Shown here: in pieces, positions 7,295-13,038 of the stretch
How positions within the stretch are numbered: the first letter of the stretch is position 1
Layout of the letters: each line of letters begins with the position of its first letter
Assembly: GCA_009886815.1 (NCBI GenBank)
Contig: QXYP01000060.1
Span: forward strand, 1 to 13,038
Length of the DNA stretch: 13,038 bases
From: Halieaceae bacterium
Lineage (GTDB): Bacteria; Pseudomonadota; Gammaproteobacteria; Pseudomonadales; Halieaceae
Reading direction: 5' to 3'
The notes under the pieces: generated by a model
Told to the model about the DNA's origin: nothing
Seen by the model: only the letters and a program-made list of their open reading frames with translations
The model's database searches: none
Position numbers and translations under genes: made by a program

Positions 7295-7329
7295 TCTTAC
7301 GCGCTTTTCAGGCCGTCATAAGCGCTTTT
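7295..7329 (-). promoter_or_regulatory. Pair of phased direct repeats upstream of deaD
   Basis: On the minus strand AAAAGCGCTTATGA (7316-7329) and AAAAGCGCGTAAGA (7295-7308) match at 12 of 14 positions and are spaced 21 bp start to start, two helical turns. A partial third copy, AAAAGTGCGCT, lies closer to deaD (about 7269-7278). Nearby, CACTTT and AAAGTG can form a short hairpin. TTTAAA followed 18-19 bases later by GTTAAT/TTAATT is a weak promoter candidate between the repeats and the gene. A protein-binding array or leader element is inferred. Confidence 0.35.
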
Positions 7330-7365
7330 GGGTGGCCATTCGCCCTAACAATCCACCCCGTTGAC

Positions 7366-9075
7366 TCATTTTGAGACCGGATAGGGTTGCCCGGAAAATA
7401 CGGTGGCTATGACCTCAATGTCTCTCAATTTGTCGTCAGGGACAGTCATTGGGTCGTCACTGAGCACGGTAAAATCTGCAATTTTCCCGGCTCTAACAGA
7501 GCCCAGGTCATCTTCCATTCCCAGAATCCACGCGGCATCGAGGGTTACACCGCGCAGGGCCTGGGCTCTTGAGAGGGCTTCACTGGCGATTCCCGGTGAA
7601 CCACCAATGGTCTCTCTGGCGGTTGCGGCCCAGATGAGCGTAAGCGGCGACAAGGGTGCCATGGGGCTGTCCGAGTGCAGCCCTACGGGAATTCCGGCGC
7701 GCTCTAAACTGCCTAATCGGACCATTTGCCCGGCACGATCCTTACCTAGCCAGCTCTCGGCGTAGAGCTCGGACAGAATATAGTGATAGTAAGGGTTCGC
7801 AGAAACCAGGGCTCCCAGTGCCTTCAGCTGCCGGGTTTGATCTTCTGTGCTGTAGGCAAAGTGCTCAAGGGTCATGCGATGATCAGGCCGGGGCGATTCG
7901 CGCAATAGGGTTGCTAGCAAATCAATAAACCAACCCGCGGCTGCGTCGCCATTGGCATGGGCATGCAGCTGGAATCCGGCGTCCCAAAACGTTTTAGCAT
8001 AGTCGTGGGTCACCTCTCGAGGCGCCATCCAGACGCCCTCATGGCCGTCGAGGTACCCGGGCGGCCCAAACTGGCTGAGCCCGCTAAATATCGCCCCATC
8101 GAGCATAAGTTTGAAGTGATTGCCTACGGTAACGCGGTCAGAATTGCTGGCCTGCCAGGTTTTTATTTCGGCCAGTGCGGCTTCCGGGGGCACTTGCCGT
8201 GCCATGAAGTCCAAAATAATGGGGGTAAGAATAATACGTGAGGGTACCGGATAGGCCTCGGCCACGGCACGAATGCTGGCGATTTCTTGCACCGGGTTGC
8301 CAAAAATACCGGTTCCCATGTCCAGCGCGGTGGTGACGCCGCTTTGGTGCATCATGGTGAGGAAATTTTGCATGCCTTTGCCGAAGCGTGCGGGCTCGAA
8401 AAGAAAGCGCAATTTTGCCACCACGGCTTTTAAGCCGCCCTCGTAAAAGTGTCCTCTTTCCCAGTTGGCCTCAGGGGTGAGTGCGGCATCTTCTGCGGTG
8501 ACTCCCAGCATGGCCCAGGCGGCGTCGTTGCCAATGATTTCATGGAAAGAGCGGTGCCAAATCATCACGGGCTGGTCGCCAAACCATTGGTTCAGATCAT
8601 CCCGCCAGACTTCTCCGTGCCAAAGGGGGTGATAGCCCCAGGTAATAAAAGGTGTGTCGGGGTCAGTATGTTCAGCGGCGAGTGCCTGAAGTCGACTCTT
8701 ATAGGCGTCGGGTGTGGTTGCACCGGGAAACTCTCCCGTTGGCAGCGACCAGTCATCGGGCGCCAGGAATGGGAACTGCGTCAAAATAGCGGGTAAGGAG
8801 GGATGCACGTGGGGATCTATGAATCCGGGGACTAGTACCCGACTTTCAAATCGACGATCGATCTCACCGCCTCGCAGTCGCAGGACAGGCTCCATGTCTT
8901 CTAAACTGCCGACCGCAACAATGCGCCCATCTTCCACGGCGACTGCGGTTGCTTCGGGTAATGCAGGCTCTAGGGTACGGATTAACGCGGCTGTATAAAC
9001 GGTGACATCAGCTTGCACCACCGTCAGCCAAAAACTCACGATCAAAAGTAGTGCTGAGCGCAATAAGGTTTTCAT
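7366..9075 (-). CDS. Exported amidohydrolase, YtcJ-like (Amidohydro_3 family)
   Basis: This 569-residue protein is a metal-dependent hydrolase of the amidohydrolase superfamily, YtcJ-type branch. A Sec signal peptide is clear (KTLLR, hydrophobic LLLIVSFWLTVV, cleavage probably after VVQA at residue 22), so it acts in the periplasm or outside; it has no lipobox cysteine. Superfamily motifs are GFIDPHVHP with the metal-binding HVH at 89-91, FKLMLDG with a lysine at 322 that may be the carboxylated bridging residue, HAHANGD at 371-377, LEH at 403-405 and HSDSP at 467-471, followed by the C-terminal GSVRAGKIADFTVLSDDP typical of the small beta-sandwich domain. Members hydrolyse C-N bonds of varied compounds; the substrate is unknown here. 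The ATG at 9075 has AAGAG upstream. It lies 38 bp downstream of the M48 protease gene and is probably the last gene of that operon. Confidence 0.88.
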   Translation of the reverse strand: MKTLLRSALLLIVSFWLTVVQADVTVYTAALIRTLEPALPEATAVAVEDGRIVAVGSLEDMEPVLRLRGGEIDRRFESRVLVPGFIDPHVHPSLPAILTQFPFLAPDDWSLPTGEFPGATTPDAYKSRLQALAAEHTDPDTPFITWGYHPLWHGEVWRDDLNQWFGDQPVMIWHRSFHEIIGNDAAWAMLGVTAEDAALTPEANWERGHFYEGGLKAVVAKLRFLFEPARFGKGMQNFLTMMHQSGVTTALDMGTGIFGNPVQEIASIRAVAEAYPVPSRIILTPIILDFMARQVPPEAALAEIKTWQASNSDRVTVGNHFKLMLDGAIFSGLSQFGPPGYLDGHEGVWMAPREVTHDYAKTFWDAGFQLHAHANGDAAAGWFIDLLATLLRESPRPDHRMTLEHFAYSTEDQTRQLKALGALVSANPYYHYILSELYAESWLGKDRAGQMVRLGSLERAGIPVGLHSDSPMAPLSPLTLIWAATARETIGGSPGIASEALSRAQALRGVTLDAAWILGMEDDLGSVRAGKIADFTVLSDDPMTVPDDKLRDIEVIATVFSGQPYPVSK

Positions 9076-9113
9076 GGCGTACTCTTAACGGCTTGTCGTG
9101 CCCAGAGTCTCGC

Positions 9114-10517
9114 TCAGCGAATCGTTTTAATCCAGTCACCAATGCGGGGCTCACCCACGGGGTAGTAGCCGTTGATAAGCCGCAGCTGATCTTCGGCATC
9201 TGGAATACGCGCACCTGAGGCCAGGCTTTGCAGCGTGGCGCCTCGCGGCACCTGCACGTAATGCAGGGTGCGGCTGGGTCCTTTCGCCTTTTCTTTGGGC
9301 ACCAAGGGGCGAAAGCTTTCAATAATCATCAAAGCATCGGCGTCATTGCCGGTGCCCTCAAAAAGAAAGCGATACTTGTGATCGAGTACGGCCAAGCGCT
9401 TTGTGCTCTCTCCAACGCTTGCCATAGCCGTGCCGCCCTGGAGGCCAAATTGCTCCAGTTCACGGGAGTCCGTTAAGTCTCCCGACGCCGTACTCGTCAA
9501 AAATTCAACCGGTGTTACCCCGGCATCTAGGCGCGACAGGGTGATTGCCATTGAGGCGCTGCCATCTTTTGAAGTCACGGTGACATCTCTAGAACCTTGG
9601 GCGACCGACCAGCCCTCGGGGTAGCGGAAGGTGAAGTCGAGTTTGTTGTGATAAAAACGATTGGGTTCAGCTTGGGACTGCGCGCTTGCCCCAAAGACCA
9701 GGCCCTCAACACGATTGCGGAACACCCCGGGTGCTTCGGGGTCTTCCGGCTGGTCATCCAAATCGAGGGTGTTGGCTGTCTTAATAACCGTCTGCAGGCG
9801 CAGGTCATTTCTGGGGTGGCTGGCATACAAGCCGTGATAGGTACCCGTGGGCTTACCCGAGGCTTTGGCTTGAACGCGTCGATACATCTCTTGGTCTTTC
9901 AAAACACCAATCACAGACAGAAGGGCATCGGCATCGTAACCCGATCGATGCATAAACTCGGCCCCTGCAGCGTCGGCTTCGAGCTCCATATCGCGTCCAA
10001 AACCGCTGACCACTTCTGCGCCATACATTTGCGCCGCATCGTATAGATCACCGCTGCCTGTGAGAATATAAGCGGTGGTCGCGAGCACCGTGGTGGTGGT
10101 TTGCTGAGTCGAGCGCCGGCTGTGGTGGTTTTCTGTAATGTGGCCTATTTCATGAGCAATCACGCCTGCGAGTTCCGCCTCGGTTTCGAGGTAAGCCAGC
10201 AGCCCTCGATTCACATAAATGAACCCGCCGGGCAGGGCAAAGGCATTGATGTCGGGAGAATCGAGCAGAGTAAAGGTAAAGGTGTCGTTAGGCCGGGAAG
10301 AATTGGCGACCAAGCGCTGGCCAATCGCATTAATGTAGGCTGCCGTCTCCGGGTCGTCATAAATACCAATGGTATCGATGAGACGCTGGTGTTCATCGAC
10401 AGTAACTTCAGGGACCTCAATTTGCCGCCCCCCCACCGTCACGGTAGATGAGGAACCTCCGGTGCTGCCACAGGCGGCCAGCATCAAAACCAGTGCTAGG
10501 GATAAAAGGATCTTCAT
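9114..10517 (-). CDS. M48-family zinc metalloprotease lipoprotein with C-terminal LysM-like region
   Basis: This 467-residue envelope protease has a lipoprotein signal peptide (MKILLSLALVLMLAAC, acylated cysteine 16). The catalytic site is intact: HEIGH at 122-126 with zinc ligands and catalytic glutamate, and ELEADAAG at 178-185 carrying the third ligand; FALPGGFIYVNRGLL at 93-107 and SHPRNDLR at 233-240 are typical of this M48 branch. The second half (about 280-410) is a beta-rich region of unknown role. The C-terminal 50 residues (HYVQVPRGATLQSLA...INGYYPVGEPRIGDWIK) resemble a LysM-like or murein-binding module seen in related proteases. Homologues such as BepA and LoiP act in outer-membrane protein quality control; that is family knowledge and not shown for this protein. 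The start follows AGGGCAG after a nine-base gap from the preceding gene, so co-translation in an operon is likely. Confidence 0.9.
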   Translation of the reverse strand: MKILLSLALVLMLAACGSTGGSSSTVTVGGRQIEVPEVTVDEHQRLIDTIGIYDDPETAAYINAIGQRLVANSSRPNDTFTFTLLDSPDINAFALPGGFIYVNRGLLAYLETEAELAGVIAHEIGHITENHHSRRSTQQTTTTVLATTAYILTGSGDLYDAAQMYGAEVVSGFGRDMELEADAAGAEFMHRSGYDADALLSVIGVLKDQEMYRRVQAKASGKPTGTYHGLYASHPRNDLRLQTVIKTANTLDLDDQPEDPEAPGVFRNRVEGLVFGASAQSQAEPNRFYHNKLDFTFRYPEGWSVAQGSRDVTVTSKDGSASMAITLSRLDAGVTPVEFLTSTASGDLTDSRELEQFGLQGGTAMASVGESTKRLAVLDHKYRFLFEGTGNDADALMIIESFRPLVPKEKAKGPSRTLHYVQVPRGATLQSLASGARIPDAEDQLRLINGYYPVGEPRIGDWIKTIR

Positions 10518-10526
10518 GAATCTGCC

Positions 10527-11201
10527 CTACATTTTGGCGGACAAATACTTGAGCAGTTGGTCACCCAAGCTGTCACAGGCGGTGCCCTGTACCGGGGCAA
10601 TAATGGGGATGGGAACCACCACGGCAGGCATATAGCTTTGACCGCTGGTGTTGGCGCTAATGCGCCCCACTTCTATTTCGTCGGTAAAATCCCATATTGT
10701 GGCTTCGTAGTCTGCGGCGTTGCCCCAAGTACCAAAGCCAAAACAGCCAGCGCCCCCTGGGCCTACCCCGCAGGTCATTGATCCTGAACTGTTGGTTTCA
10801 ATCGTGGAGCCGTCGATCCAAATCATGTACTCGAGTTTCAACTCTTCAAATCGATTGGCGACGCGCTCTTGGGACAGGAGTTTTTCGATATCGTCAGTGC
10901 GCAGCGGTGCGGTGCGGGGTTCGAACCACGGGTACATCATGTTGATAAAATCAAGTTCGTGTAAGACAGAAATCGAGTTATCACCCCGGCGAATGTGGTC
11001 GCCAATGCATTCAATAAAGTCAAATTCAGTCTCGTAATCGGGCGCATGCCGCCTCCCTATGATGACCACTGAGGCGTCACCAATGCCCTCGGTAGGCTCA
11101 AGAAACGTCATTTCATCGACGGTAGCATTGACGCAGCCTTGCAGTATTGACATGGCAAGCACTAGCCCCGCGATTAGCTTTCCTTGTATTACTCTAATCA
11201 T
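10527..11201 (-). CDS. Unrecognised 224-residue lipoprotein
   Basis: I do not recognise a named family. The N-terminus is a lipoprotein signal peptide (IAGLVLAMSILQGC, acylated cysteine 23). The first half contains a beta-strand-like ASVVIIGRRH and helical segments. The middle has a striking cysteine/glycine motif, SMTCGVGPGGAGCFGFGTWG around 141-160, followed by DYEATIWDF, which reads like two strands of a beta sheet. The C-terminal part, MPAVVVPIPIIAPVQGTACDSLGDQLLKYL, is hydrophobic and includes another cysteine. Cysteines 65, 144, 153 and 209 could form disulfides in the periplasm. The ATG overlaps the end of the preceding gene by eight bases, and the M48 protease starts nine bases after its stop, so it probably functions with those proteins. 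Its role is unknown. Confidence 0.75.
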   Translation of the reverse strand: MIRVIQGKLIAGLVLAMSILQGCVNATVDEMTFLEPTEGIGDASVVIIGRRHAPDYETEFDFIECIGDHIRRGDNSISVLHELDFINMMYPWFEPRTAPLRTDDIEKLLSQERVANRFEELKLEYMIWIDGSTIETNSSGSMTCGVGPGGAGCFGFGTWGNAADYEATIWDFTDEIEVGRISANTSGQSYMPAVVVPIPIIAPVQGTACDSLGDQLLKYLSAKM

Positions 11202-11937
11202 TTTCTAGCCTCTGAATGTCTGTCGCTTCGGCGGGGGGAGGCTGCAGTCCCTCGGCCATCCAAGCGGCGATATCAGGGACTCGGGAAAAAGAGGTGGCGA
11301 AGTTGGCGCCAGCGTCACGCAGTGCCACGACGGCGGCGAGATTCACGGCTTCTTCGTCAGATTGCAAAAAAGCGGTGGGGGTTTTGCCGTAGGCTGTCAG
11401 GGTCCAATCGGCAAAATATTGATCCGGCTTAATGGATAAGTCGCCGTTCTCATTGCCATGGACATCTTCTAAAGAGACCATTTTGAAACGGTACTTCATC
11501 CAGATCTCGTAGATCTTTATGTTGGTGTGTAAAGGAATGGTGTACTGAAGGTCGGCAACGGCTGGAATGATCACAGCATCGACCGTATTTTTATACGCCT
11601 CTAAGGTTTGGCTGTCTTTGATTTGCACCACTTCTTGGAACATGCCATTGAGCAACGTATTCCAAAACTCGACCTGCGCATCGCCGGTCTTAACCAGCCA
11701 GTCAGATTCAGCGCGACCCGCGGCTTCGTCAAAGATTTCGTGTTGGGCAAATTCATCGGTGTAAATAACACCCAGGGTCAGGGGAAGGGGATCCATCAAG
11801 GGTTTTGGAAAGTTTCCCTGAACGACAACTTCACGGGCGCCGCAGGCGCTCAGCAGCAGCATGATCGCGACAACGCTCAGTGAGCGCCAAGTCGGTCTAG
11901 GGCCTGAAGTTATTAAGTCCAACAAACGTGCCACCAT
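11194..11937 (-). CDS. Unrecognised 247-residue lipoprotein
   Basis: A long n-region is followed by a hydrophobic stretch and lipobox LLSAC, putting the acylated cysteine at residue 32. The ATG at 11937 lies 41 bases inside the preceding VWA gene; a start further in at Met26 would destroy the signal peptide, so 11937 or a nearby TTG is preferred. The mature part has alternating strand and helix patterns: LTLGVIYTDEFAQHEIF, EFWNTLLNGMFQEVVQI, DAVIIPAVADLQYTIP and WMKYRFKMVSLED. These are reminiscent of periplasmic lipoproteins of the YajG/CsgG-like type, in which a similar beta-helix-beta start precedes a VIxP strand, but I cannot confirm that relation. A C-terminal AAVVALRDAGANFATSF segment looks helical and amphipathic. 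Overlap on both sides implies strong translational coupling with the VWA protein and the next lipoprotein. Confidence 0.75.
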   Translation of the reverse strand: MVARLLDLITSGPRPTWRSLSVVAIMLLLSACGAREVVVQGNFPKPLMDPLPLTLGVIYTDEFAQHEIFDEAAGRAESDWLVKTGDAQVEFWNTLLNGMFQEVVQIKDSQTLEAYKNTVDAVIIPAVADLQYTIPLHTNIKIYEIWMKYRFKMVSLEDVHGNENGDLSIKPDQYFADWTLTAYGKTPTAFLQSDEEAVNLAAVVALRDAGANFATSFSRVPDIAAWMAEGLQPPPAEATDIQRLEND

Positions 11938-12895
11938 TTCTGTAGGTTAGCTCTCGCATCAGTGTAGCAAAACGTACGCCAGTAACCTGCAATTCTGGCG
12001 GTCTAATAAATTGTACGGGAAAGCCCACACCATGGATCCTGACGCGCCGTTCACCGCCAAAGTTCTGGGCATTTAATCGGTCGACTGTTTCAACCACATT
12101 ACGAATCGAATCCCCGGTAAATTCGTCACCAAAAACATAGATCGACATCTTTTTCTTGGGATCATAAAAGGTGCGCACCGCAGCGGTAATGCCTTCAACG
12201 GGAGAGCTATTGGAAAAAACATTCCAGTTGGTGAGGTTGCGCAGTATCAGGCTGCGCCGCGCCGGAGTATCGGGAATCCATTGGCCGCGATAGCGAGAGA
12301 AGAGGTAGTTACCCATATCGTTGAGCACCTGAATACCTTTGACTTCAGGGTAAATATTGAGGGTCGCTTCCATTTCAATGAGCATTCGATCCCAGGCGTA
12401 GGAGAACATAGAGCCCGAGGTATCTATGATGAAAATGATGTACTCACTGTCAACGGGTATGCCGCCGATTAGCTGGTTTTTTCGCTGACTGTTAACGCCC
12501 AGTAGTCGCTTTTCTTCTTCACTCAGCTGCTGTCGCGCTATGGCTAATTCTTGCTCAATAATGCTATTGGAATTTCTGGTGGTCTCAAGGCTGTCATAGC
12601 GTGAGCGAGTACTCGCTAGCGCCCCCTGAAGAATCGCAATGCGCTCACGATATTCAGAGATCTGTTCTTGTTTGGCCTTGAGGTCGCGATTAAGAACGGT
12701 GGTTTCGCCGCGAATCTCAAAGAGCTGCTCGGTTAAATCTGCAACGCGGCCATCGGCAACAACGGTCGAGCGCTCCAATATTTGGGGCTGCACGGTCTTG
12801 GTAATCATAAGCAATAGAATTACCGCACCAAACCCACAGCAAATGACATCCAAAAAGGAAATGGAAAACTCTGGCGTTCCTCGGCGTGTTTTCAT
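11897..12895 (-). CDS. Membrane-anchored VWA protein with ExbD/TolR-like N-terminus and coiled coil
   Basis: The protein has 332 residues from the ATG at 12895; an in-frame TTG at 12904 would add three. One membrane helix lies near the N-terminus, SISFLDVICCGFGAVILLLM at about 11-31, preceded by basic residues, so the rest should face the periplasm. The Asp at the start of this helix recalls the single ion-carrying Asp of ExbD, TolR and MotB (TPLLDV in TolR). A charged heptad-like region at about 45-135 predicts a coiled coil. A von Willebrand A domain follows: EYIIFIIDTSGSM at about 151-163 carries the MIDAS motif DxSxS, and IYVFGDEFTG at about 252-261 supplies a later metal-site aspartate. 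VWA domains bind protein partners through a divalent metal. It follows another VWA-like gene and overlaps the next lipoprotein gene by 41 bp. Domains are clear; a stator-like role is inference. Confidence 0.85.
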   Translation of the reverse strand: MKTRRGTPEFSISFLDVICCGFGAVILLLMITKTVQPQILERSTVVADGRVADLTEQLFEIRGETTVLNRDLKAKQEQISEYRERIAILQGALASTRSRYDSLETTRNSNSIIEQELAIARQQLSEEEKRLLGVNSQRKNQLIGGIPVDSEYIIFIIDTSGSMFSYAWDRMLIEMEATLNIYPEVKGIQVLNDMGNYLFSRYRGQWIPDTPARRSLILRNLTNWNVFSNSSPVEGITAAVRTFYDPKKKMSIYVFGDEFTGDSIRNVVETVDRLNAQNFGGERRVRIHGVGFPVQFIRPPELQVTGVRFATLMRELTYRNGGTFVGLNNFRP

Positions 12896-12917
12896 GGATC
12901 GCAATGCCTAATGAGAA

Positions 12918-13038
12918 TCATGGCCAGTCTCGCGAGGGCGACATAAACGAACCGCCGCTTACCTGGGCCAGCTGCCAAAACTCAGAGGCCGCCATAGGGT
13001 CTCCCTCCATGGGTGCCAGAATGATATTGACCGGCACC
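12918..13038 (-). CDS. C-terminal end of a VWA-like protein (start outside window)
   Basis: Only the last 40 codons are in the window, read on the minus strand from 13037 to the TGA at 12918-12920. The fragment begins VPVNIILAPMEGDPMAASEFW and continues with LAQVSGGSFMSPSRDWP. A hydrophobic strand, an acidic turn, a helix and a Gly-Gly-Ser-Phe end match the last elements of a VWA domain, in which a residue such as Gly-Gly-x-Phe closes the fold; the neighbouring VWA protein also ends with a GGTF sequence. It stops 22 bases before the ATG of that neighbour, in the same orientation, so both are probably in one operon. The family call rests on a short fragment and on context. Confidence 0.6.
   Translation of the reverse strand, partial: VPVNIILAPMEGDPMAASEFWQLAQVSGGSFMSPSRDWP

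Noticed and set aside
7387..8998. Plus-strand open frames of up to 120 codons opposite the amidohydrolase gene
   Set aside because: They lie antisense to a coding frame with complete superfamily motifs, and none has a convincing start signal.
11897..13038. Zorya-like anti-phage defence locus
   Set aside because: Zorya pairs a MotA-like and a MotB/OmpA-like protein with helicase or nuclease genes. Here there is no OmpA domain, nuclease or helicase beside the VWA gene, and the neighbours are lipoproteins and a protease, so an envelope function fits better.

Overview
The window looks like a chromosomal segment of a marine-type gammaproteobacterium, perhaps of the OM60/NOR5, SAR92 or Cellvibrionales-like groups. 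This placement rests on protein flavour (NagZ, a YcbL/GloC-type hydrolase, a DeaD helicase with a DbpA RNA-binding tail, several lipobox lipoproteins) and an estimated mid-50s GC content; it is inference, not a database result. I see no tRNA, rRNA, insertion sequence, integrase, CRISPR array or phage gene.

Left part, plus strand (1-3752). The 3' part of nagZ (peptidoglycan recycling) is followed by a compact four-gene cluster: a tiny Kazal-like cysteine-rich lipoprotein, a dicarboxylate/amino acid:cation symporter, a GloC-type metallo-beta-lactamase-fold hydrolase and an unrecognised 201-residue protein. The junctions (directly abutting, 4-base overlap, 6-base gap) indicate one operon.

Middle (3753-7365), minus strand. 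An old yellow enzyme family flavin oxidoreductase lies convergent to that operon. Behind it is about 508 bp with no convincing gene, containing a near-perfect dyad just upstream of the oxidoreductase start and a long imperfect hairpin that begins at the stop codon of the next gene, the DEAD-box RNA helicase deaD. The deaD leader carries two phased 14-bp direct repeats.

Right part, minus strand (7366-13038). This is a run of six co-oriented genes whose products are all predicted to lie in or beyond the inner membrane. In transcription order they are: the C-terminal end of a VWA-like protein (cut by the window edge), a second VWA protein with one N-terminal membrane segment resembling ExbD/TolR plus a coiled coil, two unrecognised lipoproteins, an M48 zinc metalloprotease lipoprotein, and an exported YtcJ-type amidohydrolase. 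The first five are tightly packed or overlapping; the amidohydrolase follows after 38 bp. This locus is the best candidate for an undescribed system: a membrane-anchored VWA module, possibly driven by an ion-channel partner encoded beyond the right edge, working with periplasmic or outer-membrane lipoproteins and a protease. That functional reading is inference.
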